A stretch of 64,000 nucleotides of DNA from CBDBEU01 sp965204565 (GCA_965204565.1 CBDBEU010000004.1:248001-312000), one strand, 5' to 3'; positions 53,668-63,151 are shown, counted from the stretch's first letter. Notes: generated by a model from the letters alone, not told the origin. Numbers and translations are program-made.

Positions 53668-55152
53668 ATGAATGAGCTTCTGACAAGTGCTGAAATGGGC
53701 AAGGCCGATGCCCTGACCAGTGCAGGTGGCATTGCCGGCGCCGTGCTGATGGAGCATGCCGGGCGCGCGCTCGCCCGCGTGGCGCTTGCCAATTTGCGCG
53801 GTGCCGGGCGCGCGTGCGTGCTGGCAGGGCCCGGCAACAATGGCGGTGATGGTTTTGTCGCAGCCAGGCTGCTTGCCGAACACGGCATCAAGGTAACGCT
53901 CTCACTATTGGGCGTGCGCGACAACCTCAAGGGCGATGCCGCCGGAGCGGCCGAGCGCTATGTCGGTGAGGTATTGCCGCTTGGTGCGGCGTCGATCGAT
54001 CAGGCCGATCTGGTGATTGACGCCCTGTTCGGCGCCGGGCTGACTCGCGCGCTTGAAGGTGAGGCGGCGGACATGGTGGCAAGGCTCAGTGCTTCACGCA
54101 CAACGGTCATTGCCGTCGATGTGCCATCGGGAATTGACGGCACCACCGGCGAGGTGTCCGGCCCCGCTATGCGCGCCGACCATACAGTCACCTTCTTTCG
54201 CGCCAAGCCCGGCCATTATCTGTATCCGGGCCGCGAACATTGCGGTGCTGTGCATGTCGAACAGATCGGAATTGACGAACGAGTGCTGGCCGAGATTGAG
54301 CCGCGAACCTGGGCGAATGGCCCGGCGCTCTGGGTGCATGCGGTCCCCGCGCTTGAGGCCGATGGCCATAAATATGCCAGAGGGCATGTATTGGCTCTGT
54401 CCGGCGGCCCGGCCAATACCGGTGCCATCCGTATGGCCGCACAGGCGGCGCTGCGTGCCGGTGCCGGACTTGTGACGGTCGCAAGCCCCGGCGCCGCCAT
54501 TCTGGTGCATGCCAGCCACCTGACCGAAATCATGCTGTTAAAGTGTGAAGAAGCCGAAGACCTGACGCGCATTCTGGATGACCGGCGCAAGAATGCCGTC
54601 ATCATCGGCCCGGCAGCGGGGGTGGGCGAGGGGACCCGCCAGCTGGTTGGCGCAAGCCTCGCATCGGGTGCGGCGGTGGTGCTCGATGCCGATGCGCTGA
54701 CCTCCTTTGCCGATGCGCCGGATGTGCTTTTCAAGGCAATCGGCGCGTCTGCGCCCGACCGACCGGTGGTGCTGACCCCGCATGAGCGCGAGTTTGCTCA
54801 GGCGTTTCCGTCATTGGCGGACGAGACGTCAAAGCTTGAACGTGCCCGCGCCGCGGCAAGGCTGAGCGGTGCCTGCGTAGTGCTCAAGGGCGCCGATACG
54901 GTGATCGCCATGCCCGATGGCCGCGCCGCGATAAATGCCAACGCTCCAGCCTATCTCGCCACCGCCGGGGCAGGCGATGTGCTGGCCGGCATCATTGCCG
55001 GTCTTCTAGCACGCGCCATGCCGGCATTCGAGGCGGCCAGCGCCGCGGTCTGGCTGCACGGCGCTGCCGCTGCGGCCCATGGTCCTGGCCTCATTGCCGG
55101 CGATATTGCTAAGCACATGCCCGCGGTGATGAGTGAGTATGGATTGGCTTGA
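53668..55152 (+). CDS. nnr: Bifunctional NAD(P)H-hydrate epimerase/dehydratase
   Basis: This 494-residue enzyme repairs damaged NAD(P)HX. The N-terminal YjeF epimerase domain (residues 1-210) contains MLTSAEMG-like LLTSAEMGKADALT, AGPGNNGGDGFVAARLLAEH and VDVPSGIDGTTGEV. The C-terminal ADP-dependent dehydratase of ribokinase fold contains VIIGPAAGVGEGT, VLDADALT, LTPHEREFAQAFP and TAGAGDVLAGIIAGLL. The Met at 53668 is chosen because the family starts at (M)NELLTSAEM; the frame is open to 53563 without similarity. It is divergent from glnB, as in other rhizobia. Confidence 0.95.
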   Translation: MNELLTSAEMGKADALTSAGGIAGAVLMEHAGRALARVALANLRGAGRACVLAGPGNNGGDGFVAARLLAEHGIKVTLSLLGVRDNLKGDAAGAAERYVGEVLPLGAASIDQADLVIDALFGAGLTRALEGEAADMVARLSASRTTVIAVDVPSGIDGTTGEVSGPAMRADHTVTFFRAKPGHYLYPGREHCGAVHVEQIGIDERVLAEIEPRTWANGPALWVHAVPALEADGHKYARGHVLALSGGPANTGAIRMAAQAALRAGAGLVTVASPGAAILVHASHLTEIMLLKCEEAEDLTRILDDRRKNAVIIGPAAGVGEGTRQLVGASLASGAAVVLDADALTSFADAPDVLFKAIGASAPDRPVVLTPHEREFAQAFPSLADETSKLERARAAARLSGACVVLKGADTVIAMPDGRAAINANAPAYLATAGAGDVLAGIIAGLLARAMPAFEAASAAVWLHGAAAAAHGPGLIAGDIAKHMPAVMSEYGLA

Positions 55153-55158
55153 CGCGCC

Positions 55159-55689
55159 ATGAACCCGCAATCGATCGACATTCGCACGTTGCGCGCTGGC
55201 GATGCCGAACCGCTGCGCGCAATCTACAATTACTATGTCGCCAACACCGCGATCACTTTCGATATCGAACCGCGCAGCACCGCCCAATGGGCCGATTGGA
55301 TGAACAAGTTCTCCGATACCGGCCGCAATCGATGCTTTGTCGCGGTCGATGGCGGCGAGATTGTTGGCTGGGCATCGAGCGATGCCTTGAGGGCACGCGC
55401 CGCCTATGACACCTCGGTCGAGACCACCGTCTATCTTGCGCCCGGCTGCGAGGGCGGCGGCATGGGCCGCGCACTTTATGCGTGCTTGTTCGAAGTACTT
55501 GAGCGCGAAGATATTCACCGCGCCTTTGCCGCGATCACCGCACCCAATCCGGCTTCAGTGCGTCTGCATGAAAAATTCGGATTTTGCCCGGTCGGGCGTT
55601 ATCCCGAAGTGGGCCGAAAGTTCGGCGTCTATCATGACGTCGATTTGCTCTGGCGGCCGGTTCCCCTCGACACGGCCAAATCACTGTGA
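55159..55689 (+). CDS. GNAT N-acetyltransferase, phosphinothricin acetyltransferase-like
   Basis: This 176-residue protein has the PAT/YncA pattern: RTLRAGDAEPLRAIYNYYVA, EIVGWASSDALRARAAYDTS, ETTVYLAPGCEGGGMGRALY (the acetyl-CoA loop is G-x-G-like GGGMGRAL), AAITAPNPASVRLHEKFGFC and GVYHDVDLLWRP. Relatives acetylate phosphinothricin, methionine sulfone/sulfoximine or other amino-acid analogues; the true substrate here is unknown. It starts 6 bp after nnr and is probably co-transcribed with it. The loop GCEGGGMG differs slightly from the usual QGKGIG and may weaken the match. Confidence 0.86.
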   Translation: MNPQSIDIRTLRAGDAEPLRAIYNYYVANTAITFDIEPRSTAQWADWMNKFSDTGRNRCFVAVDGGEIVGWASSDALRARAAYDTSVETTVYLAPGCEGGGMGRALYACLFEVLEREDIHRAFAAITAPNPASVRLHEKFGFCPVGRYPEVGRKFGVYHDVDLLWRPVPLDTAKSL

Positions 55690-55816
55690 TTTACGGGGGC
55701 GGCAGGCTGTCCGCTTAGGCTTTGGCCCAAGTGGACTGCATGATATTACGAGGCGCCGCCGTGGCGAGCGGCCAATGCCCGAGTGGGGCCTGAATTGGGT
55801 CACATGCGGGGTCCGC

Positions 55817-55902
55817 GCGGGCGTGGTGGAACTGGTAGACACGCGAGATTTAGGTTCTGGTGGGCATAGCCCGTGGGGGTTCGAGTCCCTCCGCCCGCAC
55901 CA
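55817..55902 (+). tRNA. tRNA-Leu (TAG)
   Basis: This 86-base class II tRNA has acceptor stem GCGGGCG/CGCCCGC, a long variable arm, anticodon TAG in ATTTAGGT, T-loop GGTTCGAGTCC and an encoded CCA. The anticodon stem reads CGAGA/TCTGG, so the second base pair is a G:G mismatch; relatives have CCAGA. It lies before tig, as in other rhizobia. Confidence 0.93.
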
Positions 55903-55992
55903 ATTACGCACCCTCGCTGTCTGGCTCGGGCAACCGATCAGAAAGTGAAGCGCAATCCAGATGGAACTTCAGAGCAAATCGGAAGAGACGAA

Positions 55993-57348
55993 ATGCAGGT
56001 TACCGAAACACTGAGCGAAGGTCTGCGGCGCGAGCTCAAGATAGTGGTAGACTCCGACGAGATTGAGCGCCGTCTCACCGAGCGTCTGGAAGAGATGCAC
56101 GATACCGTCCAGCTCAAGGGATTTCGCAAGGGCAAGGTGCCGATCAACCATCTGCGCCGCACATTCGCCAAGCGCATGATGCCTGAGCTGGTTGAGAATG
56201 TTGTGCAGGAATCAACCCGCGAAGCGCTTGATCAGCGCAAGGAGCGCCCGGTTGTGCAGCCAAAGCTCGGCTTTGGCGAGGACAACAAGGATCTGGCCGA
56301 GGTCATGGAGGGCGGGACCGATCTCGCCTTCACCATGGAATTCGAAATCATGCCGGATATCGAGTGGGTCGAATTCTCCAAGATCGAGCTGGAACGCCCT
56401 CAGGCCGAGCTTCAGGACGCCGATGTCGATGAGGCGCTCGACAAGGTGCGCGCCGATCAGAAGCGCTTTGAGCCCAAGGAAGAAGGCGCCAAAGTCAAGG
56501 CCGAGGACGGCGACCGGGTGACGATCGATTTCATCGGCCGCATCGACGGTGAACCTTTCGATGGCGGATCTGCCGAGGATGCACCACTTGAACTGGGTTC
56601 GGGTTCATTCATTCCAGGCTTTGAAGAACAGCTTGTCGGCATCGCCGCGGGCGAAAAGCGCGACCTCAATATTACCTTTCCCGAGGATTACGGCGCCGAG
56701 CCGCTTGCCGGCAAGGATGCGGTGTTCGAAGTCACCGCCAAGGAAGTCGCCGGCCCGGTTGAGGTGCCGGTCGATGATAAGCTCGGAAAAGCGCTGGGAT
56801 TTCCCGATCTGGCTGGCCTCAGGCAAGCGCTGTCGAAGCGCTGTGAGGAAGAGTTTGCCAGTGCATCGCGTGCCAAGCTGAAGCGCCAGCTTCTCGACAA
56901 GCTCGACGAGCTTTATCGATTCGACCTTCCGTCGAGCTTGGTTGACAGTGAGTTCGACGGCATCTGGAGCAACGTCACCGGCGATCTCGAGCGCGCCAGC
57001 CGTACGTTCGAGGACGAGGACACCACCGAGGAAAAGGCGCACGAGGATTATCGCAAGATCGCCGAACGGCGGGTTCGCCTCGGCCTGGTTCTGGACGATG
57101 TCAGCAAAAAGAATGGCATCACCGTGTCGACCGAGGAGTTGAACCAGGCACTGATCGAGCGCACCCGGCAGTTTCCCGGACACGAACAGGAAGTGATCGA
57201 ATATTACCGCAACAATCCCCAGATGATGGCCGAGCTGCGCTCGCCGCTTCTGGAGGAGAAGGTGATCGATTTCGTGCTTGAACTTGCCGCAGTAACCGAC
57301 AAGACAGTGACCCGCGAGGAATTGTTCGCCGAAGAGCATGACCATTAG
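55993..57348 (+). CDS. tig: Trigger factor, C-terminal tail cut short
   Basis: This 451-residue ribosome-bound chaperone and prolyl isomerase has the ribosome-docking signature FRKGKVPINHLRRTFAK (GFRKG loop near residue 43), the PPIase domain (GDRVTIDFIGRIDGEPFDGG, SFIPGFEEQLVGIAAGEKRD, then NITFPEDYGAEPLAGK) and the helical C-terminal domain ending EEHDH. The Met at 55993 fits the conserved start MQVTETLSEGLRR. The TAG at 57346-57348 is followed in frame by 31 codons of a lysine/alanine-rich tail, so an amber mutation has probably removed a dispensable tail. The catalytic and binding parts are complete. Confidence 0.95.
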   Translation: MQVTETLSEGLRRELKIVVDSDEIERRLTERLEEMHDTVQLKGFRKGKVPINHLRRTFAKRMMPELVENVVQESTREALDQRKERPVVQPKLGFGEDNKDLAEVMEGGTDLAFTMEFEIMPDIEWVEFSKIELERPQAELQDADVDEALDKVRADQKRFEPKEEGAKVKAEDGDRVTIDFIGRIDGEPFDGGSAEDAPLELGSGSFIPGFEEQLVGIAAGEKRDLNITFPEDYGAEPLAGKDAVFEVTAKEVAGPVEVPVDDKLGKALGFPDLAGLRQALSKRCEEEFASASRAKLKRQLLDKLDELYRFDLPSSLVDSEFDGIWSNVTGDLERASRTFEDEDTTEEKAHEDYRKIAERRVRLGLVLDDVSKKNGITVSTEELNQALIERTRQFPGHEQEVIEYYRNNPQMMAELRSPLLEEKVIDFVLELAAVTDKTVTREELFAEEHDH

Positions 57349-57444
57349 GAACAGTTGGCATCCGCTGGCAAAGCCAAATCCAAGGCGGCGAAACCCAAGA
57401 GCAAGCCGCGCGCCAAAAAAGTGAATGACATTGGTCAGGATTGA
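57349..57444 (+). pseudogene. tig: Detached C-terminal tail of trigger factor
   Basis: In the tig frame after the TAG, 31 codons follow to a TGA at 57442-57444, starting EQLASAGKAKSKAAKP and ending VNDIGQD. The lysine/alanine/proline composition matches the variable tails of alphaproteobacterial trigger factors. No start codon or ribosome binding site supports separate translation; only amber readthrough would restore it. Confidence 0.6.
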
Positions 57445-57533
57445 CGATTCAAAAACCTTCCATGGCCTATGAATCGTCATTGCGGGCACCTATTTGAGGG
57501 AACTTCGCGCCTGCCAAATGAGGAGACGTTCCG

Positions 57534-58169
57534 ATGACCAACAGTTTTCAGACCTCGATGAACCTCGTCCCGATGGTTGTCGAACAGACCAACCGGGGAG
57601 AGCGGGCCTACGATATCTTTTCGCGCCTGTTGAAGGAGCGGATCATTTTCGTGACCGGTCCGATCGATGATGCGGTTGCAGCGCTGGTCACCGCCCAGCT
57701 TCTGTTTCTGGAAGCGGAGAACCCGAAAAAAGAAATCTCCATGTACATCAACTCGCCCGGCGGCGTGGTGACATCGGGCATGGCGATCTATGACACCGTG
57801 CAGTTCATCCGGCCTGCGGTTTCCACCCTGTGCATCGGCCAGGCCGCATCCATGGGCTCGCTGCTTCTGGCCGCCGGCGCACCGGACATGCGCTTTGCGC
57901 TGCCCAATGCGCGCATCATGGTGCATCAGCCCTCCGGCGGATTCTCAGGCCAGGCGAGCGACATCGAGCGTCACGCCGAGGACATCATCAAGATCAAGCG
58001 ACGCCTTAACGAGGCTTATGTGCGCCACACCGGTCAGGAATACGAGCGCATCGAGCACACGCTTGACCGCGACTATTTCATGACCGCTGAGGAAGCCAAG
58101 GAGTTCGGCATTATCGACGATGTGATCGAGAACCGGCCGGAAGGCGAAGCCGGAAGCAAGGCGGCATGA
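57534..58169 (+). CDS. clpP: ATP-dependent Clp protease proteolytic subunit
   Basis: This 211-residue serine protease has catalytic Ser106 in GQAASMGS, His131 in MVHQPSGG and the Asp in HTLDRDYF (about 178-180). The N-terminal MNLVPMVVEQTNRGERAYDI fits the usual propeptide and start. It forms the two-ring barrel used by ClpX and ClpA. It lies between tig and clpX, the classical order. GAGGAG stands before the start. A 198-bp gap with its own promoter-like sequence separates it from clpX. Confidence 0.98.
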   Translation: MTNSFQTSMNLVPMVVEQTNRGERAYDIFSRLLKERIIFVTGPIDDAVAALVTAQLLFLEAENPKKEISMYINSPGGVVTSGMAIYDTVQFIRPAVSTLCIGQAASMGSLLLAAGAPDMRFALPNARIMVHQPSGGFSGQASDIERHAEDIIKIKRRLNEAYVRHTGQEYERIEHTLDRDYFMTAEEAKEFGIIDDVIENRPEGEAGSKAA

Positions 58170-58367
58170 GTGTGGTCAATTTGACGCTGTTGCCTCTTGC
58201 ATCGGCTCCTCGGTTAATCAATTCTTGATCCAGTGTTGGTTAACGTGCTGACATTTGAACGTGAGCCGGTGTTGTGGCACGGCGTTTGCGTCTCACCAGT
58301 CCAGACATTGCACCGATTCCGTGCTGCGGTCGGTTGTGTTGGCAAAAGACGGTGACAGGGAGATTGC

Positions 58368-59633
58368 ATGAGCAAGGTTAGCGGCAGTGATTCAAAGAAT
58401 ACGCTTTACTGCTCTTTCTGCGGCAAGAGCCAGCACGAAGTGCGCAAGCTTATTGCCGGTCCGACGGTGTTCATCTGCGATGAATGCGTCGAACTGTGCA
58501 TGGACATCATTCGCGAGGAAAACAAGAGCTTGCTGGTCAAGGCGCGCGATGGCGTGCCCACCCCGATGGAGATCTACAAAGTCCTCAATGACTATGTGAT
58601 CGGCCAGGATCACGCCAAGCGCGTGCTCTCGGTGGCTGTCCACAATCATTACAAGCGCCTGTCGCATTCCAGCAAAGGCAACGAGGTCGAGCTCGCAAAG
58701 TCCAACATTTTGCTGATTGGACCGACCGGCTGCGGCAAGACTTTGCTCGCCCAGACCATGGCGCGCATTCTTGATGTGCCCTTCACCATGGCCGATGCGA
58801 CCACGCTCACCGAGGCCGGTTATGTCGGTGAGGATGTCGAGAACATCATTCTCAAGCTGCTGCAGGCCGCCGACTACAATGTCGAGCGTGCCCAGCGCGG
58901 CATCGTCTATATTGATGAGGTCGACAAGATCAGCCGCAAGGCCGACAACCCCTCGATTACCCGCGACGTGTCAGGCGAGGGCGTTCAGCAGGCGCTGTTG
59001 AAGATCATGGAAGGCACTGTTGCCAGCGTTCCCCCGCAAGGCGGGCGCAAGCATCCGCAACAGGAGTTCCTGCAGGTCGACACCACCAACATTCTGTTTA
59101 TCTGCGGCGGCGCCTTTGCCGGTCTTGAAAAGATCATCAACCAGCGCGGCCGTTCGACCTCGATCGGTTTTGCCGCCAAGGTCGAATCTGACGACGAACG
59201 GCCAACCGGCCAGATTCTGAAGTCACTGGAGCCCGAGGATCTTCTGAAATTCGGACTGATCCCGGAATTCGTCGGCCGTGTTCCGGTATTGGCGACGCTG
59301 GAAGATCTAGACGAGGACGCGCTGATCAAGATTCTGGTCGAGCCCAAGAACGCACTGGTCAAGCAGTACCAGCGGCTGTTCGAGATGGAGGATGTGGAAC
59401 TCACCTTCTCCGCAGAGGCGATGCGTGCGATCTCCCGCCGGGCGATCGAGCGCAAGACCGGCGCACGTGGTCTGCGCTCGATCATGGAATCGATCCTGCT
59501 GGAGACCATGTTCGACCTGCCCGGGCTTGAAGGTGTGGAGGAAGTCGTGATCTCCAACGAGGTTGTCGACGGCCAGGCACGCCCGCTCTACATCTACTCC
59601 GAACGCGCAGAAGACGTCGGTTCCTCGGCATAA
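58368..59633 (+). CDS. clpX: ATP-dependent Clp protease ATP-binding subunit ClpX
   Basis: This 421-residue AAA+ unfoldase has the N-terminal zinc domain with four cysteines (LYCSFCGKSQHEVRKL and VFICDECVELC), Walker A GPTGCGKT near residue 119, Walker B YIDEVDKI, pore loop GYVGEDVEN, the RKSDNPSITRDVSGEG-like RKADNPSITRDVSGEGVQQA, the IGF loop region SIGFAAKV for docking to ClpP, and a C-terminal sensor-2 motif TGARGLRSIME. It degrades CtrA and other cell-cycle proteins in alphaproteobacteria. Full length. Confidence 0.99.
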   Translation: MSKVSGSDSKNTLYCSFCGKSQHEVRKLIAGPTVFICDECVELCMDIIREENKSLLVKARDGVPTPMEIYKVLNDYVIGQDHAKRVLSVAVHNHYKRLSHSSKGNEVELAKSNILLIGPTGCGKTLLAQTMARILDVPFTMADATTLTEAGYVGEDVENIILKLLQAADYNVERAQRGIVYIDEVDKISRKADNPSITRDVSGEGVQQALLKIMEGTVASVPPQGGRKHPQQEFLQVDTTNILFICGGAFAGLEKIINQRGRSTSIGFAAKVESDDERPTGQILKSLEPEDLLKFGLIPEFVGRVPVLATLEDLDEDALIKILVEPKNALVKQYQRLFEMEDVELTFSAEAMRAISRRAIERKTGARGLRSIMESILLETMFDLPGLEGVEEVVISNEVVDGQARPLYIYSERAEDVGSSA

Positions 59634-59637
59634 AACG

Positions 59638-59664
59638 CCCTGATCGCGACTTCTCGCGTCAGGG
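59638..59664 (+). terminator. Hairpin after clpX
   Basis: CCCTGATCGCGA/TCGCGTCAGGG forms an 11-bp stem with one bulged T and a CTTC loop, starting 4 bp after the clpX stop. There is no T-run, so it is either a weak terminator or an mRNA-stabilising 3' structure. Confidence 0.55.
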
Positions 59665-59796
59665 TGCTTGAAACGGGCTGATTTGCGCGCCACCTTTGGT
59701 ACATGTATCAGGCGAATCACCGCTGCCACTGTGCGTGTATGTATGCGCGCGTGAGGTAGCGCGCCATTTTCAAGCAATGTCTGCCCCTGCGGAGCG

Positions 59797-62253
59797 ATGG
59801 AAAGTCCGATGAACGATAAACCAGACACCCCGACACCTGCCGCCGAAAGCGATCCCACCGGACCATTTCCGGTATTGCCGCTACGCGACATCGTGGTCTT
59901 TCCACACATGATCGTGCCGCTGTTCGTTGGCCGCGAGAAATCAATCCGCGCGCTTGAAGAGGTGATGCGCGACGACAAGCAGATTCTGCTGGTAGCGCAA
60001 AAGGCCGCCAACGAGGACTATCCTAGTCCCGAGGAAATCTATCCCGTCGGCACCGTTACCTCGATCCTCCAGCTCCTTAAGCTTCCCGACAACACGGTGA
60101 AGATTCTGGTCGAGGGCTCGACCCGCGCCAGTGTCACCGAGTTCACCCGCACCGACGATTTCTATGAGGTGCGCGTGGAGCCGCTTGAAGACGAGCTTGG
60201 TTCGCGTACCGAGCTTGAAGCCATCGCGCGCTCGGCCGTCACCCAATTCGACAATTACGTCAAGCTCAGCCGCAAGATACCGCCCGAGGCATCGGGCTCG
60301 GTGACCCAGATCGAGGGCTATTCCAAGCTCGCCGACACCATTGCATCGCATCTCCAGATCAAGATTTCGGAAAAGCAGGAGCTTTTGGAAATCGCCGATG
60401 TCGGCGAACGCTTGGAGCGTGTCTATGCGCTTATGGAAAGCGAAATCGGGGTGCTTCAGGTCGAAAAGCGCATCCATAGCCGCGTCAAACGGCAGATGGA
60501 GAAGACCCAACGCGAGTACTATCTGAACGAGCAGATGAAAGCCATTCAGAAGGAACTCGGCGGCGAGGGTGAGGAGGGCAAGGACGAACTGGCCGCGCTT
60601 GAGGAGAAGATCGAGAAGGTCAAGCTCACCAAGGAAGCGCGTGAAAAGGCCCAGGCCGAACTCAAGAAGCTTCGCCAGATGAGCCCGATGTCAGCCGAGG
60701 CGGCGGTGGTGCGCAATTATCTGGATTGGCTGTTGTCGATCCCGTGGGCCACCAAATCGCGCACCAAGAAGGGGCTGGACCGGTGCGAGACGATCCTCGA
60801 CGAGGATCATTACGGTCTTGAGAAGGTCAAGGAACGCATCATTGAGTATCTTGCCGTACAGCAGCGCACCCGCAAGCTCAAGGGTCCGATCTTGTGCTTG
60901 GTTGGCCCGCCGGGTGTCGGCAAGACCTCGCTCGGCAAATCCATTGCGCGCGCCACGGGGCGTGAATTCGTGCGCGTCAGCCTTGGCGGCGTGCGCGACG
61001 AGGCCGAAATCAGAGGTCATCGGCGCACCTATATCGGCTCCATGCCGGGCCGCGTCATTCAATCGATGAAGAAGGTCAAGTCGGTCAATCCGCTGTTCCT
61101 GCTGGATGAGATCGACAAGATGGGCGCTGATTTCCGCGGCGATCCGTCCGCTGCTCTGCTCGAGGTTCTGGACCCGGAGCAGAACAACACCTTCAACGAT
61201 CACTATCTGGAAGTGGATTACGACCTGTCGAACGTTATGTTCGTGACCACCGCCAATACGCTGAACATCCCGCCGGCCCTGATGGACCGGATGGAGATCA
61301 TCCGTATCGCCGGTTACACTGAAGACGAGAAGGTCGAGATCGCGCGCCGTCATCTGATCCCCAAGCAGCTTGAGGGTCATGGCCTGAAGGACAATGAGTG
61401 GTCGCTCGATGACGAGGCGCTGCGTGACGTGATCCGCCGCTACACCCGCGAGGCCGGGGTACGCAATCTGGAGCGCGAGATCGCCAAGCTTGCCCGCAAG
61501 TCGGTCAAGGAGCTGTTGAGCACTGACAAGAAGAAGATCGAAATCACCATCGACAACCTCGCCGATTTCCTTGGCGTTCACAGCTTCCGCTATGGCGAGG
61601 CGGAACGCGATGACCATGTTGGCGTGGTCACCGGTCTTGCTTGGACCGAGCATGGCGGTGAGTTGCTGACGGTTGAAGGCGCGATCATGCCAGGCAAGGG
61701 CAAGATGACGGTCACCGGCAATCTTCGCGATGTGATGAAGGAGTCAATTTCCGCGGCAGCCTCTTATGTGCGCTCCAGAGCCATCGAGATCGGCGTTGAA
61801 CCGCCGCTGTTCGATCGCAGGGACATCCATGTCCATGTGCCCGAAGGCGCCACCCCCAAGGACGGACCCTCGGCCGGTGTTGCCATGGCCACCGCCATCG
61901 TTTCGCTGATGACCGGCATTCCGGTGCGCAAGGACATCGCCATGACCGGCGAGATCACCCTGCGTGGCCGGGTGTTGCCGATTGGCGGGCTGAAGGAGAA
62001 ACTTCTGGCGGCGCTGCGCGGCGGCATCAAGACCGTGCTGATCCCCGAGGATAATGCCAAGGACCTGCCGGAGATTCCCGACAATCTGAAATCGGGTCTG
62101 GAAATCATCCCCGTCTCGCTGATGGACGAGGTGCTCAAGACCGCGCTTGTGCGCGAGCCGGAGAGCATCGCATGGAGCGAGGATGATGCGGCAGCCCATG
62201 AGGCAGCCCTCCAGGGAACCGGTGCCGGTGCGCCCGGCGTGACCGCCCATTAG
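59797..62253 (+). CDS. lon: ATP-dependent protease La (Lon)
   Basis: This protein of 818 residues (814 if the second Met at 59809 is used) has the N-terminal substrate domain (FPVLPLRDIVVFPHMIVPLF, then VGREKSI), a coiled-coil middle (REYYLNEQMKAIQKELG), AAA+ Walker A GPPGVGKTSLGKS, Walker B FLLDEIDKMG and the Ser-Lys protease domain with DGPSAGVAM (Ser692) and the Lys in GGLKEKLLAA (Lys733). Both Met codons have a purine-rich site upstream (GGAG for the first, GGAAAG for the second). It removes misfolded and regulatory proteins such as DnaA, CcrM and SciP in Caulobacter. Confidence 0.98.
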   Translation: MESPMNDKPDTPTPAAESDPTGPFPVLPLRDIVVFPHMIVPLFVGREKSIRALEEVMRDDKQILLVAQKAANEDYPSPEEIYPVGTVTSILQLLKLPDNTVKILVEGSTRASVTEFTRTDDFYEVRVEPLEDELGSRTELEAIARSAVTQFDNYVKLSRKIPPEASGSVTQIEGYSKLADTIASHLQIKISEKQELLEIADVGERLERVYALMESEIGVLQVEKRIHSRVKRQMEKTQREYYLNEQMKAIQKELGGEGEEGKDELAALEEKIEKVKLTKEAREKAQAELKKLRQMSPMSAEAAVVRNYLDWLLSIPWATKSRTKKGLDRCETILDEDHYGLEKVKERIIEYLAVQQRTRKLKGPILCLVGPPGVGKTSLGKSIARATGREFVRVSLGGVRDEAEIRGHRRTYIGSMPGRVIQSMKKVKSVNPLFLLDEIDKMGADFRGDPSAALLEVLDPEQNNTFNDHYLEVDYDLSNVMFVTTANTLNIPPALMDRMEIIRIAGYTEDEKVEIARRHLIPKQLEGHGLKDNEWSLDDEALRDVIRRYTREAGVRNLEREIAKLARKSVKELLSTDKKKIEITIDNLADFLGVHSFRYGEAERDDHVGVVTGLAWTEHGGELLTVEGAIMPGKGKMTVTGNLRDVMKESISAAASYVRSRAIEIGVEPPLFDRRDIHVHVPEGATPKDGPSAGVAMATAIVSLMTGIPVRKDIAMTGEITLRGRVLPIGGLKEKLLAALRGGIKTVLIPEDNAKDLPEIPDNLKSGLEIIPVSLMDEVLKTALVREPESIAWSEDDAAAHEAALQGTGAGAPGVTAH

Positions 62254-62513
62254 GGCTGTCTGACCGCTCTTTTGGGGTGCTGATGGGGGGCTGGACGTTA
62301 TCGGCCGAACGCTGATTTCCGGCAATTTTTGCACCGCTTCTTCGTGGGTTTTGTTCATTTTTGGCGCAAAACCTGGCTCGCGCGGTTGAAAACTGCAGAA
62401 ATCCGGGGTTTTTTGATGTATTCGGACTTGCGAATCCTTCGTTTTTCAACTGAGTTTGCGGGGTTGACAAGGCGAGCGTGAGTCGCCCGCCATAATTATG
62501 AAAGGACAGACGC

Positions 62514-62789
62514 GTGAACAAGAACGACCTGATATCGAGCGTGGCTGCTGGGGCAGGCCTGTCCAAGAGCGATGCGTCCGGCGCTGTTGAATCTGTACTG
62601 GACACCATTTCTGGTGCTCTCAAGGATGGAGATGACGTTCGTATTGTCGGATTCGGGACGTTTTCGGTGTCGCATCGCGCTGCGTCGCAAGGCCGCAATC
62701 CACGGACCGGCGAAGCGATCCAGATCCCGGCGTCTAAGAATCCGAAGTTCAAGGCTGGCAAACAGTTCAAGGATGCCGTGAACGGCTGA
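62514..62789 (+). CDS. hup: DNA-binding protein HU
   Basis: This 91-residue nucleoid protein starts at GTG 62514 (MNKNDLISSVAAGAGLSKSD) and has the conserved beta-arm region VGFGTFSVSHRAASQGRNPR, then TGEAIQIPASKNPKFKAGK. The basic residues of the arm that inserts into DNA are present. AAAGGAC precedes the start and TTGACA lies at 62464-62469, although the -10 spacing is not ideal. It follows lon, as in most proteobacteria. Confidence 0.98.
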   Translation: MNKNDLISSVAAGAGLSKSDASGAVESVLDTISGALKDGDDVRIVGFGTFSVSHRAASQGRNPRTGEAIQIPASKNPKFKAGKQFKDAVNG

Positions 62790-62807
62790 TTGCAAACCCA
62801 AGGCTGT

Positions 62808-62845
62808 CGCCCGGTTGGGGCTGAACTTCAGCCGGCCGGGCGTTT
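62808..62845 (+). terminator. Intrinsic terminator of hup
   Basis: CGCCCGG (62808-62814) pairs with CCGGGCG (62836-62842), with an inner GGGGCTGAA/TTCAGCC pairing, and is followed by TTTG. It lies 19 bp after the hup stop. Confidence 0.75.
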
Positions 62846-63151
62846 GCCAGGTGCTGATGTTGAGCGCCATACCGGCTGCAAGTGATGTTCCGCTTTCCGC
62901 TTGCGGCCGGATTGCATTCAGATGAGGCATTCCATTTGTGTGATGCCTCTCCACGCGAGCTTGGTTGAGCGCCTGGCCCGGTGGCATTGAGGTTGACCGG
63001 CCTGGTAAAACGATGCCAGAGCTTGCAGCTGTTCGGGCAGGCATCAAGTGTGATTGCCGCAAAATTGCATCACCTCGCGTCCTATTCTACCCTTTTTGAA
63101 CAGTTCGCATCGGTTAGATGGCACTGTTCAGTAATTGAATTGATTGAATTA
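62846..63151. other. Intergenic region between hup and tRNA-Val
   Basis: About 300 bp without a supported gene. A plus-strand frame from 62981 to 63250 runs through the tRNA and is rejected. An AT-richer stretch with TTGAAC...TCGCATCGG and AATTGAATTGATTGAATT just before the tRNA is a likely promoter area. Confidence 0.45.

Noticed and set aside
57349..57444. Small independent lysine-rich peptide gene
   Set aside because: It lacks a start codon and ribosome binding site and continues the tig frame.
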